From the NCBI RefSeq assembly GCF_001049755.1, contig NZ_CVLB01000001.1, positions 62,001-126,000 on the forward strand: a stretch of 64,000 nt of DNA, in the 5' to 3' direction. A program made the translations under genes and the position numbers. Below, one piece after another: positions 44,809 through 54,113 of this stretch. The notes beneath the pieces were generated by a model. The model was not told the DNA's origin, made no database searches, and worked only from the letters and a program-made list of their open reading frames with translations. Source of the stretch: Brachyspira suanatina. Its GTDB lineage: Bacteria > Spirochaetota > Brachyspiria > Brachyspirales > Brachyspiraceae. Every line of letters starts with the position of its first letter. Position 1 is the first letter of the stretch.

Positions 44809-45822
44809 TTAATTATATTTTTCTAGAAGCTCAACTATATCCTTATAATCTTCTGATTTTGCAAGATCAAGTGCAGTCCTGCCATATTCATCAGTTATAG
44901 AAGTATCTGCATTATTTTCTAAAAGTACTTTTGCAGCTTCAAATTGATTAAAACTTGCTGCATACATTAAAGCAGTCATTCCATAATCAGTGGTATAATT
45001 AATATCAGCACCATTTTCTAATAACATATTTATTATATTAGTATTCCCTCTATAAGCAGCATTCATTAAAGGAGTAGGCGATATATCAATATGTTCATTT
45101 TCTATTTCGCATACTGTATTGGCGTCAGCTCCTTTCTCAAGTAAAAATTTTACCATCTCTTCATTATTATAAGTTGAGGCATAAACTAAAGCATTAATGT
45201 CGTCATTATCTCTTGCTTCAATGTCCGCACCTTTTTCAATTAAAAGCTCTGTTATAGCAATATTATGAAGACTAGCCATAAGAGGAGTAAAGCCTGTAAG
45301 TTCAGCAGGTAAATTTACATCAGCTCCTAAATCTATAAGTTTACGAACAAGTTCTTCATCATACATAGCTTCTGTTAATGGAGTAGAATATCCTAAAGTT
45401 AAATTAACATCTGCATTGTTTTCTAATAGATAATTTATAATATCAGTTTGTTTATATTTTATAGCTTGTATTAAAGGTGTTGACTTGGAATATTCATCTA
45501 TCTCTAAGTTATAATTAACATCTAAACTTTTTGATTCAATTAATTTTTTGATTGTTTGAAAATCTCCTGATTCTATAAAAGATATAATTTCTTTATCTGT
45601 GTATGAATAATATTCTGTTTCTTCCGTTTCTTCTGTATTTATTGATGAATTATTTGATTTATTATCTTTATCGTCTGTATTTGATTGTTCTGTTATATTA
45701 TTATCTGTACTGTCATCTAAATTTATAGTTACTTTATCTGTATTATTATTTTGTTCTTTATTATTATCGTTAGAGCAAGAAAATATTATGGTAGATAGAA
45801 AAATAATTAACAAATATTTCAT
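44809..45822 (-). CDS. Ankyrin-repeat lipoprotein, paralogue 1
   Basis: A 337-aa protein. Signal MKYLLIIFLSTIIFSC gives a lipobox at Cys 16. An Asn/Asp/Thr/Ser-rich linker runs to about residue 75, then about eight ankyrin repeats with units such as GFTPLMASLHNIAITELLIE and GMTALMYAASFNQFEAAKVL. It is therefore a surface or periplasmic protein-binding module. The ATG at 45822 is used because the lipoprotein signal starts there. It is very like the gene at 48050-49345 in coding sequence, 5' flank and 3' flank, so it is a segmental duplicate with repeat-number differences. Confidence 0.88.
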   Translation of the reverse strand: MKYLLIIFLSTIIFSCSNDNNKEQNNNTDKVTINLDDSTDNNITEQSNTDDKDNKSNNSSINTEETEETEYYSYTDKEIISFIESGDFQTIKKLIESKSLDVNYNLEIDEYSKSTPLIQAIKYKQTDIINYLLENNADVNLTLGYSTPLTEAMYDEELVRKLIDLGADVNLPAELTGFTPLMASLHNIAITELLIEKGADIEARDNDDINALVYASTYNNEEMVKFLLEKGADANTVCEIENEHIDISPTPLMNAAYRGNTNIINMLLENGADINYTTDYGMTALMYAASFNQFEAAKVLLENNADTSITDEYGRTALDLAKSEDYKDIVELLEKYN

Positions 45823-45910
45823 AATAATATATCCTATAGTCAAGTTTTTATTTATTATATTATAAAAATGTATTTTTTCAAGTTTTATATTAAATCCCTA
45901 TAGGGTATAT
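45823..45910 (-). promoter_or_regulatory. Duplicated upstream region of ankyrin gene 1 with CCCTATAGGG palindrome
   Basis: Nearly identical to 49346-49435. The perfect 10-bp palindrome CCCTATAGGG (45896-45905) lies 74 bp before the ATG. Its conservation in both copies makes it a candidate operator, but simple duplication also explains it. Confidence 0.5.
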
Positions 45911-45976
45911 TTGTTATTTAAAAATATTTTGTAATAATGTATTATGTAACTATTAAATATTTTAGGAAATAAGATT

Positions 45977-47707
45977 ATGGATGATAAAAATATTGATGTT
46001 TATACTAATAAAGGAAACACACTTTTAAAATTACATATGTATGAAGAAGCTTTAGAATGCTATAATAAAGCATTAGAATTAGATGATAAGAATATAACTA
46101 GTTATACCAATAAAGGAACAGTTTTATCATATTTAGGAAGATATGAAGAAGCCATAAAATGTTATAATAAAGTATTAGAATTGGATAATAAAAATATTAA
46201 TGCTTACACCAATAAAGGAAATACCTTATATTATTTAGGCAAATATGAAGAAGCTATAAAATGTTTTGATAAAGTATTAAAATTAGATGATAAAAACATT
46301 TATACTTATAATATTAAAGGAAATGCTTTATCTTTGTTAGGCAAATATAAAGAAGCTATAAAATATTATGATAAAGCATTAGAATTAGATAATAAAAATA
46401 TTGATACTTATATTGGTAAAGGAAATGTTTTATTAAAATTATATATGTATGAAGAAGCTATAGAATGTTATAATAGAGCATTAGAATTAGATGATAAAAA
46501 TATTAATGTCTATAATCTTAAAGGGGAAGCCTTATTAGGTTTAAAAAGATATGAAGAAGCTATAGAATGTTATAATAAAGTACTAGAATTAGATGATAAA
46601 AATATTAATGTCTATAATCTTAAAGGGGAAGCCTTATTAGGTTTAAAAAGATATGAAGAAGCTATAGAATGTTATAATAAAGTACTAGAATTAGATGATA
46701 AAAATATTAGCGCTTATATTGGTAGAGGAATAATATTAGCAGTTTTAGAAAAACATGAAGAAACTTTAGAATGTTATAATAAAGTATTAGAATTAGATAA
46801 TAAAAATATTTATGCTTATAATGTTAAAGGAACTACTTTATTATGTTTAGACAGATATGAAGAGGCTATAGAATGTTTTGATAAAGCATTAGAATTAGAT
46901 GATAAATACATTAATGCTTATAATAATAAAGGAACTGCTTTATCAGATTTAGGCAGATATGAGGAAGCTATAGTATGTTATAATAAAGCATTAGAATTAG
47001 ATGATAAATACATTAATGCTTATAATAATAAAGGAGCTTCTTTATCAAAATTAGACAGAAACGAAGAAGCTATAGAATGTTTTGATAAAGCGTTAAAATT
47101 GGATAATAAAAATATTGATTCATTAAAAAATAAATTGGAATGTTTAGAAAAATTAAATGATTATAAAAATATTATAAGCTGTATTGATGATATATTAAAA
47201 ATACATGATTTATTTGATAGTGATTATATAGAAGAATTGAAATTAAAAAAGTCTGATTATCTTTTTTCTTTAGAAGATTATAAAAGAGCATTGAAATCTT
47301 ACGAAGAATTAAAAACTGATGATTTTAAAATAAAAGAGAAAATAATTATTTGTTTTATGAAGTTAAATAATTATCAGAAGGCTCAAAAATATATTTCTAA
47401 ATTAATAGCGAATAATAAAAACAATGAACTTTATTATTACAGAGGCATTTGTCTATTTAATACTAATAAATATCAGGAATGTATAAAAGATTTTGATACA
47501 GTTATAGATTATGAAGATTCAAAATTTTATAAAGGATTGTCTTTGCATTATCTTGGAAATGATTCTGAGGCTTCATTATTAATTACAGAATATAAAAATA
47601 TAAATGAAGAAGACTATAGTAAAAAATATAATAAATTTAAAGAAGTGATAGATAAAATACTTATTCAAGATGATAAATCCGATTCAGAAGAAAAAACAGA
47701 TAATTGA
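45977..47707 (+). CDS. Large TPR-repeat protein
   Basis: A 576-aa protein with about twelve regular 34-residue TPR units (YEEAIECYNKALELDDKNI type) in the first 400 residues and a looser helical C-terminal part ending in an acidic tail. No signal peptide. Two neighbouring units are identical even at nucleotide level (102 bp). It lies between the two ankyrin lipoprotein genes and is divergent from the first. GGAAATAAG precedes the ATG. Likely a cytoplasmic scaffold; partners unknown. Confidence 0.88.
   Translation: MDDKNIDVYTNKGNTLLKLHMYEEALECYNKALELDDKNITSYTNKGTVLSYLGRYEEAIKCYNKVLELDNKNINAYTNKGNTLYYLGKYEEAIKCFDKVLKLDDKNIYTYNIKGNALSLLGKYKEAIKYYDKALELDNKNIDTYIGKGNVLLKLYMYEEAIECYNRALELDDKNINVYNLKGEALLGLKRYEEAIECYNKVLELDDKNINVYNLKGEALLGLKRYEEAIECYNKVLELDDKNISAYIGRGIILAVLEKHEETLECYNKVLELDNKNIYAYNVKGTTLLCLDRYEEAIECFDKALELDDKYINAYNNKGTALSDLGRYEEAIVCYNKALELDDKYINAYNNKGASLSKLDRNEEAIECFDKALKLDNKNIDSLKNKLECLEKLNDYKNIISCIDDILKIHDLFDSDYIEELKLKKSDYLFSLEDYKRALKSYEELKTDDFKIKEKIIICFMKLNNYQKAQKYISKLIANNKNNELYYYRGICLFNTNKYQECIKDFDTVIDYEDSKFYKGLSLHYLGNDSEASLLITEYKNINEEDYSKKYNKFKEVIDKILIQDDKSDSEEKTDN
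46482..46709 (+). repeat. Exact 102-bp tandem duplication of one TPR unit
   Basis: The codons for INVYNLKGEALLGLKRYEEA and the rest of the 34-residue unit are repeated with no base change, with period 102. In-frame gain of a whole TPR unit, evidently recent. Confidence 0.92.
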
Positions 47708-47732
47708 TTGAGTGTTAAAAATTTATTTTAAA

Positions 47733-48041
47733 ACCCCGCCCTTTATGTTTATTGTTTTATACTTGAATATTAACTTTATTTGTTTTTTAGTTTATACTTA
47801 AAATTTTGAAGTTTGTCAATTTTTATGTTGTTCTTTTTCCAGCCGCACGCTACAGCGGCAATACCATACCTACACTTACAGTGGATTTCGTCAGGTACTC
47901 CTTTCAGTCGCAGCACTTCCTTTGGTCGCAAAAGAAGTGGGGGTGTTACGAAGTACGCAGAGCGGCACGTCTGTGTGCCATAACAAATAATAAAATTTAA
48001 AAAACTAGAATTGACAAAATATATTTGTTTAGGTATATATT
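47733..48041 (+). repeat. Truncated family A module followed by family B repeat, copy B4
   Basis: CCCCGCCCTTTATG at 47735 and its next 50 bases match the left arm of the family A copy at 49475, then the sequence switches to family B at about 47791 (TTTATACTTAAAATTTTGAA, GCCGCACGCTACAGCGGC, AAAGAAGTGGGGGTG) and ends TTGACAAAATATATTTG-TTTAGGTATATA. The family A copy was apparently cut by the family B sequence. A 64-codon frame inside is repeat-derived, not a gene. Confidence 0.72.
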
Positions 48042-48049
48042 AAAAAGTA

Positions 48050-49345
48050 TTAATTATATTTTTCAAGAAGCTCAACTATATCCTTATTATATTTCTTATT
48101 ATCTTTTGATTTTGCCATATCAAGTGCAGTCCTACCATCTTCATCAGTTATAGAAGTATCAGCATTATTTTCTAAAAGTATTTTTACTGCTTCAAATTGA
48201 TTATAACTTGCTGCATACATTGAATTTGCTGCATACATTAAAGCAGTCATTCCATAATCATTGGTATAATTAATATCAGCACCATTTTCTAATAACATAT
48301 TTATTATATTAGTGTTTCCGTTATTAGCAGCATGCATTAAAGCAGTATCACCATCTTCATCAGTTATAGAAATATCAGCATTATTTTCTAAAAGTATTTT
48401 TGCTGATTCAAATTGATTATAACTTGCTGCATACATTAAAGCAGTCAGTCCATAATAATTGGTATAATTAATATCAACACCATTTTCTAATAACGTATTT
48501 ATTATATTAGTGTTTCCTTTATAAGCAGCATAAATTAAAGGAGTCATTTCATCAGTGGTATAATTAATATCAGCACCATTTTCCAATAACATATTTATTA
48601 TATTAGTGTTTCCGTTATAAACAGCATTCATTAAAGGAGTAGGCGATATATCATCAATATGTTCATTTTCTATTTCGCATACTGTATTGGCGTCAGCTCC
48701 ATTTTCAAGTAAAAATTTTACCATCTCTTCATCATTTAAAGAAACCGCATAAACTAAAGGATTAATTCCGTCAACATTCCTTGCTTCAATGTCAGCACCT
48801 TTTTCAATTAAAAGCTCTGTTATAGTAATATCATGGAAGCTTGCCATAAGAGGAGTAAAGCCTGTAAGTTCTTCTTTTAAATTAATATCCGCATTATTTT
48901 CTAATAAATAATTTATGATATCAGTTTGCTTATATTTTATAGCTTGTATTAAAGGGGTTGACTTAGAATATTTATCCCCTAAGTTATAATTAACATCTAA
49001 ACTTTTTGATTCGATTAATTTTTTGATTGTTTCTAAATCTCCTGATTCTATAAAAGATATAATTTCTTCATCTGTGTATGAATAATATGTTGTTTCTTCT
49101 GTTTCATTTGTATTTATTGATGAATTATTTGATTTATTATCTTTATCGTCTGTATTTGATTGTTCTGTTTTATTTATATTATTATCTGTACTTTCATCTA
49201 AATTTATAGCTGCTTTATCTGCATTATCATTATCTATACTGTTATCTAAATTTATAGTTGCTTTATCTGTATTATTATTGTTTGATTCTTTGGTATTACA
49301 AGAAAATATAATTATAGAAAGTAAAAAAATTAATAAATATTTCAT
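48050..49345 (-). CDS. Ankyrin-repeat lipoprotein, paralogue 2
   Basis: A 431-aa protein with signal MKYLLIFLLSIIIFSC (lipobox Cys 16), an Asn/Asp/Lys/Thr linker containing a repeated TINLDNSIDNDN-like piece, and about eleven ankyrin repeats (for example GLTALMYAASYNQFESAKIL). It has more repeats than paralogue 1 and a duplicated MYAANSMYAASY patch, consistent with slippage within the array. The ATG at 49345 fits the signal; a TTG two codons earlier is less likely. Probably exposed outside the cytoplasm and protein-binding. Confidence 0.88.
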   Translation of the reverse strand: MKYLLIFLLSIIIFSCNTKESNNNNTDKATINLDNSIDNDNADKAAINLDESTDNNINKTEQSNTDDKDNKSNNSSINTNETEETTYYSYTDEEIISFIESGDLETIKKLIESKSLDVNYNLGDKYSKSTPLIQAIKYKQTDIINYLLENNADINLKEELTGFTPLMASFHDITITELLIEKGADIEARNVDGINPLVYAVSLNDEEMVKFLLENGADANTVCEIENEHIDDISPTPLMNAVYNGNTNIINMLLENGADINYTTDEMTPLIYAAYKGNTNIINTLLENGVDINYTNYYGLTALMYAASYNQFESAKILLENNADISITDEDGDTALMHAANNGNTNIINMLLENGADINYTNDYGMTALMYAANSMYAASYNQFEAVKILLENNADTSITDEDGRTALDMAKSKDNKKYNKDIVELLEKYN

Positions 49346-49435
49346 AAACAATATATCCTATAGTCAAGTTTTTGATTAGTATATTATAAAAATATTTTTT
49401 TTCAAGTTTTTATATTAAATCCCTATAGGGTATGT
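49346..49435 (-). promoter_or_regulatory. Duplicated upstream region of ankyrin gene 2 with CCCTATAGGG palindrome
   Basis: Matches 45823-45910, with CCCTATAGGG at 49421-49430, 76 bp before the ATG. Confidence 0.5.
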
Positions 49436-49474
49436 TTTTTTATTAAAATTCAATCTTAAAAATTTATTTTAAAA

Positions 49475-49784
49475 CCCCGCCCTTTATATTTATTGTTTTA
49501 TACTGGAATATTAACTTTATTTGTTTTTCAGTTTAAATCAGAAATTAAAGCACCCGCCCAAGTTATTATTAGATTTATAATCTCTTTAACGCACGGTTAA
49601 TCAATTTTATAATATTGTATAATTTGAATTTAAAATAGATCTATATTTTTAGACTCATTCACCGTGCGGTTATGGGGCTATAAGTTTAAATAACACTTTG
49701 GGTGGGCAGCTAAAATAACTGTTTAAGTTTTTAAAGAAAATAATACAAAACTGCCAGAAGATATAAAAAGGATATAGGGTGGGC
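49475..49784. repeat. Family A nested inverted-repeat element, most complete copy (A7)
   Basis: All six modules in order: CCCCGCCCTTTAT (49475), GCACCCGCCCAAG (49550), AACGCACGGT (49588), ACCGTGCGGT (49661), CTTTGGGTGGGCAGC (49696) and ATAGGGTGGGC (49774). Folded, the three pairs nest around an AT-rich centre. It fills the gap between the ankyrin gene and the DUF5682-like gene. Confidence 0.82.
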
Positions 49785-49849
49785 TTTGTAATTATTGCAT
49801 TATGCTGTTTTTATAGTAAAATACTTTTCATTGTTAAGGATTTTTAATA

Positions 49850-52381
49850 ATGAAAAAAGCAGATAAAACAAATAAAAATAGTATAAAAGATAATAACAAC
49901 TTTGATGAGTGTTTTGAAGAAAGCATAAAGAATAATGTAATATTCTTTCCTATAAGACACCATTCGCCTGCATGCTCATATCATTTGAAGAAAATTTTTG
50001 AGAGTTTTAAACCTGACGCTGTACTTATAGAAGGGCCAAGCGACTGTAATGATTTGATGAAGTATATGGTAGAAGAAGATACTAAAGCACCATTTTGTAT
50101 TTATTCAAGCTATGTTGATGGTAATAATGAGAAATACAGATGTTATTATCCTTTTTTGTATTATTCGCCGGAGTTTACCGCTATAAGAGAATCATTAAAA
50201 AATAATATTCACTGCCGTTTCATAGATATGAATTATGCTTTTATGATAGAAAATGCCAAATATGATTCAGATCCTGAAAAAGAAAATAATAATGAAGAAA
50301 ATTCAGAAGATATAGATAGTAATAAAGAAAATGATAATGAAAAGAAAAAAAAGAAATTAATATCGATTTATGATAATGATGATAATAAATTCAATGTTAA
50401 TGCTTACACAGTAGAGCTTACAAAAAAAGCAGGACTTAGAACTTTTGCCGAACTTTGGGAGAGAGATTTCGAGATAAATGGAATACTTAAAGAAAGCAAA
50501 GATTTTATAAGAAGCGTTTATGCATTAGGCTATTATATGCGTTTGATAGAAGATGAAGATTTTGAAACTAGAAACAGAGAATATGTAATGGCTTTGAATG
50601 TTAAAAATGCATTAGAAAAATATAATAGAGTTTTGGTAGTTACAGGAAGTTTTCACACTAAAGGCATAATAGATAAATTAAAAGAAGATGAAAAAGATAA
50701 TAAAAAATTAAATAAAGAATATAAAAAATTAAAAAAATATATAATTTCAAATACAGCCAACTATTTAATACCATATTCATTTGAAGATGCTGATGCAAGA
50801 AGAGGATACAGAGCAGGAATAGAGTTTCCGGCATTTTATAATTTAGTTTATAAAGAACTTGAAAATTACAGCAGTAAAAATAATACTGATGATATTGGCA
50901 ATATGTATTTAAATGTTGTGATGTCATTTATAATAAAAGCCTCAAATATAGACAGGCATAATCATAATGTAAGTATTCCTGACTGTATTAATGCTTATTA
51001 TATGGCAGTTAATCTTGCAAAATTAAGGGGCAAGCATTCTGCAGGAGTTTATGAGCTTATAGATGCTGCTAAAAGTGCATTTGTCAAAGGCGATATATCT
51101 TTGGAGAATACAAGCAATCTTGATTTGATGATGAAGCTTCTTTCAGGTATGTCAAATGGTACTGTATCATCAAAAAGTATAGTTCCTCCTGTTGTTATAG
51201 ATTTTAGAAATAAATGCAAAGAATATAAAATAAAAACTGATAAAACAGAAGAAAAAGAATCTATATTAGACATAGTAAAAAATGAAAGTCATTTTGAAAA
51301 GAGTAAATTTTTTCATAAGATGAGATTTTTAGATGCAGGCTTTTGTAAATTAGAAAAAGGTCCTGACTATGTAAATAAAGTTAATAAGAATCTAGCAAGA
51401 GAAATTTGGAAATATGAATATAAAACATCTGTAGAATCTGCTTTAATAGATAAATCTGTTTATGGTGTAACAATAGAAGAATTAGCATCAAATTTAATAG
51501 TTGAAAGACTTAATAACCGTATAGAAGCCAGAGAAGTGTCAAAACTTTTAATAGAAGCTAATGTTATGGGCATTTATAGCTTTTTTACTGATAACTATAA
51601 TAAAATAGAAGAAACTATACTCAGTGATAATAATTTTGTAAGTCTTTGCTCTTGCCTTAATAATTTATCATATTTGGCTAATATGGAAGCTATCAATAAT
51701 AATTTTTCAAAAGAGCGAGAATCTTTATTTGATAATTATGACATAATGGCAGTTATAGAATCTTTAGCCAAACAGACATTTATGCTTGCTGTTGTCAATA
51801 TGGATTCTATGAAGAATTTAAATGAAGAAGAAGCATTAAAAAATTCTCATTATATAAAAAATCTATATTCATTTACATTAGAAAATCCTAATTGGTGTGA
51901 TATAGATGCATTTAATGATAAGATAGATTTAATGCTTGATAATACATTCGGAAGTTCTCATATATATGCAGTTTGCTTAGCTTTAAAATACAAATCAGGA
52001 AGATTGATGGCTGATGAATTTTCTAATATAGTATCATCTTTTATGGAATCTTCAGATATAGAAGCCGCATCATATTTTTTGAATGGTATACTTTTAGCGG
52101 CAAGAGATATATTATTTATTAATGAAAATATAATCAGCAGTATAGATTCAGCAATAAAAAAATTGGATGATGATAAATTTCTAGAAGTACTTCCTAATTT
52201 CAGATATGCATTTTCAAATTTAAGTCCTGTAGAAATAGAGCGTTTTTCAGGTATTATAGCTGATAGATATAATATCAGTAAAAACAAAATATTAATTGAT
52301 GTTAATTTATCTATAGAAGAAATTCAATTAGCTTCCAAAATAGATAATGAAGTTTTTGATTTAATTAGCAAAACTTTATGA
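49850..52381 (+). CDS. DUF5682-like protein (TraB/ChaN-related N terminus), orphan
   Basis: An 843-aa cytoplasmic protein. The first 130 residues read NVIFFPIRHHSPACSYHLKK, then PDAVLIEGPSDCNDLM and CYYPFLYYSPEF. With VLVVTGSFHTKGI near residue 265 this is the DUF5682 pattern, related to the TraB/erythromycin-esterase-like fold with conserved His and Glu. An acidic, Lys-rich insert lies near residues 140-180, and the C-terminal half is helical. In other bacteria this family accompanies MoxR ATPase, vWA and SWIM zinc-finger genes; none is present here. Function unknown. Confidence 0.78.
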   Translation: MKKADKTNKNSIKDNNNFDECFEESIKNNVIFFPIRHHSPACSYHLKKIFESFKPDAVLIEGPSDCNDLMKYMVEEDTKAPFCIYSSYVDGNNEKYRCYYPFLYYSPEFTAIRESLKNNIHCRFIDMNYAFMIENAKYDSDPEKENNNEENSEDIDSNKENDNEKKKKKLISIYDNDDNKFNVNAYTVELTKKAGLRTFAELWERDFEINGILKESKDFIRSVYALGYYMRLIEDEDFETRNREYVMALNVKNALEKYNRVLVVTGSFHTKGIIDKLKEDEKDNKKLNKEYKKLKKYIISNTANYLIPYSFEDADARRGYRAGIEFPAFYNLVYKELENYSSKNNTDDIGNMYLNVVMSFIIKASNIDRHNHNVSIPDCINAYYMAVNLAKLRGKHSAGVYELIDAAKSAFVKGDISLENTSNLDLMMKLLSGMSNGTVSSKSIVPPVVIDFRNKCKEYKIKTDKTEEKESILDIVKNESHFEKSKFFHKMRFLDAGFCKLEKGPDYVNKVNKNLAREIWKYEYKTSVESALIDKSVYGVTIEELASNLIVERLNNRIEAREVSKLLIEANVMGIYSFFTDNYNKIEETILSDNNFVSLCSCLNNLSYLANMEAINNNFSKERESLFDNYDIMAVIESLAKQTFMLAVVNMDSMKNLNEEEALKNSHYIKNLYSFTLENPNWCDIDAFNDKIDLMLDNTFGSSHIYAVCLALKYKSGRLMADEFSNIVSSFMESSDIEAASYFLNGILLAARDILFINENIISSIDSAIKKLDDDKFLEVLPNFRYAFSNLSPVEIERFSGIIADRYNISKNKILIDVNLSIEEIQLASKIDNEVFDLISKTL

Positions 52382-52499
52382 AAAAATCATAAAATGAACA
52401 TATTAATATCAAATTTGTATTATATGTATCAATTGATTTATGATTTCATTATTATTTATTTATATTTCTTATTTATTGATAAAAAATATAAATAAAAGC

Positions 52500-52520
52500 A
52501 TTGTAAATATAGTTTACAAT
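52500..52520. promoter_or_regulatory. Candidate operator palindrome upstream of the efflux operon
   Basis: ATTGTAAA and TTTACAAT form a perfect 8-bp inverted repeat with a 5-base centre, about 190 bp before tolC. The 327-base gap (52382-52708) is otherwise AT-rich with no gene. Confidence 0.45.
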
Positions 52521-52708
52521 ATTATAATTTATTTATTATAAATTTATAAAGATATCAGGAACTATTTTTAAATTTATTCGTCTAATAATACAAAGTTTAT
52601 ATATAATATGCTATATAGTAACTTGATATTTTTTATTCTAAGTTTATAATATAAAAATTTATAATTATAAAACTTCATAATATGATGAATTTATATTGGG
52701 AGCTGGCT

Positions 52709-54106
52709 GTGAAATTTTATGTTACTCTGGTTTTTACTTTAATATTGACTCTGTCTTTATATTCACAGGATACAAATTTAACTGACAATATTACAAATGA
52801 TACTATGGCATCAAATGAGGCTCCAGAAATAAAAAAAATCTCTATAACTTTGGAAGATGCTTTGATGATGGCTTTTGATGCTAGTAAAACATTAAAACAA
52901 GCAGAATATGATGTAAGGATAGCACAGGTTCAAAAAGATGCTTCTTTTTCTGATTTATTTATGCCTTCTTTGAGTGTAAGCGGCGGATTAAATTTGGCAG
53001 AATCCAAAGAATATTCTATTAATGAGGTGAATACAGGTATTTATTCTAGCCCTGATACTTGGTCTGCTTCTGCTACTTTATCCAAAACTCTATTTACAGG
53101 ATTTAGAAATTGGAATACAGACAGAGCAAGAGATGTTAATTTAAAAATGAAAAAAGATACATATTATGATGAAAGACTTAATGTAGATCTTAATACAAAA
53201 TTAAATTTTTATAATACATTTGTGGCTCAGGAAAATTACAGAGTATATTTACAGCAGCAGCTTAATTATAGTAATAGAATGAGAGAATCATATATCAAAT
53301 ATAGAAACGGACAAGTTTCAGAATATGAATATTTGAACGCCAAAGTACAATATGAAACTACAAAACCTCAAGTTATAACTTTAAGCAATCAATATCAAAG
53401 TTTGAAATTAACATTTATTAGACAAATAGGATTAACTAATATTGCTGATGAGGTAGATTTAGTAGGAAATATATTGGATGCTACTAATATAGCATTGCCT
53501 GATATGGCTTATGATGATTTACTTACTGTTATAATGAATAATAATATAGAATTAAAAAATATGGCTAGTAATTTAGAGATGTTAGAGTATAATAGGAAAG
53601 TAGCAAGAAGTTATTTATGGCCGACTTTATCAGCAAATGCTAATGTAGGTATTACTACTGTAGATAAAATAAAAATGGAGAATGGTACATTTAAGAAAAA
53701 TAGACAAGGTGAATTTAATTGGGGAGTTGGTTTTTCTCTTAATTATAGTCTTGATTCTCTTTTGCCATTTTCTTCTACAGCAAAAAATGCCGAAGAAATT
53801 GAACTTAGCATAAAGCAAATGGAAGTAAGCTATGATGAGTTAAGAGATACTATAGAAATAAACAGCAGAGATTTAATTTCCACTGCGAGATCTCAGGCGG
53901 TGAATTTACAGTCGCAGGCAGAAAATGCCAGAACAGCAGCTTATGCTTTACAGATGGCTCAAAGACAGTATCGCGGAGGTACAATATCTACACTTGAACT
54001 TAATGATGCTGAAATTACATATTTGAATGCTCAGCTTGCATATTTACAGGCTATATATGATTATTTTTCAAGCACTTTACAAATACTAAAACTTTTGGGA
54101 GCTTAA
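52709..54106 (+). CDS. TolC-family outer-membrane efflux protein
   Basis: A 465-aa protein. From the GTG at 52709 it begins with a signal peptide (MKFYVTLVFTLILTLSLYSQ) after GGGAG at 52698; the ATG at 52682 would put nine extra residues before the signal and lacks a site. The TolC pattern is duplicated: LEDALMMAFDASKTLKQAEY with SVSGGLNLAES, and YDDLLTVIMNNNIELKNMAS with SANANVGITT. QMAQRQYRGGTISTLELNDA is the typical C-terminal repeat. It forms the exit duct for the RND pump encoded downstream. Its stop overlaps the ribosome-binding site of the next gene. Confidence 0.92.
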   Translation: MKFYVTLVFTLILTLSLYSQDTNLTDNITNDTMASNEAPEIKKISITLEDALMMAFDASKTLKQAEYDVRIAQVQKDASFSDLFMPSLSVSGGLNLAESKEYSINEVNTGIYSSPDTWSASATLSKTLFTGFRNWNTDRARDVNLKMKKDTYYDERLNVDLNTKLNFYNTFVAQENYRVYLQQQLNYSNRMRESYIKYRNGQVSEYEYLNAKVQYETTKPQVITLSNQYQSLKLTFIRQIGLTNIADEVDLVGNILDATNIALPDMAYDDLLTVIMNNNIELKNMASNLEMLEYNRKVARSYLWPTLSANANVGITTVDKIKMENGTFKKNRQGEFNWGVGFSLNYSLDSLLPFSSTAKNAEEIELSIKQMEVSYDELRDTIEINSRDLISTARSQAVNLQSQAENARTAAYALQMAQRQYRGGTISTLELNDAEITYLNAQLAYLQAIYDYFSSTLQILKLLGA

Positions 54107-54113
54107 GGAGATT

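Noticed and set aside
45977-47185. Regularly spaced repeats that might look like CRISPR
   Set aside because: They are 102-bp coding TPR units in one open frame, without unique spacers or cas genes. No CRISPR array was seen anywhere in the window.
47806-48000. 64-codon plus-strand frame in the gap before ankyrin gene 2
   Set aside because: Lies wholly in a family B repeat; no ribosome-binding site, and the frame is not kept in other family B copies.
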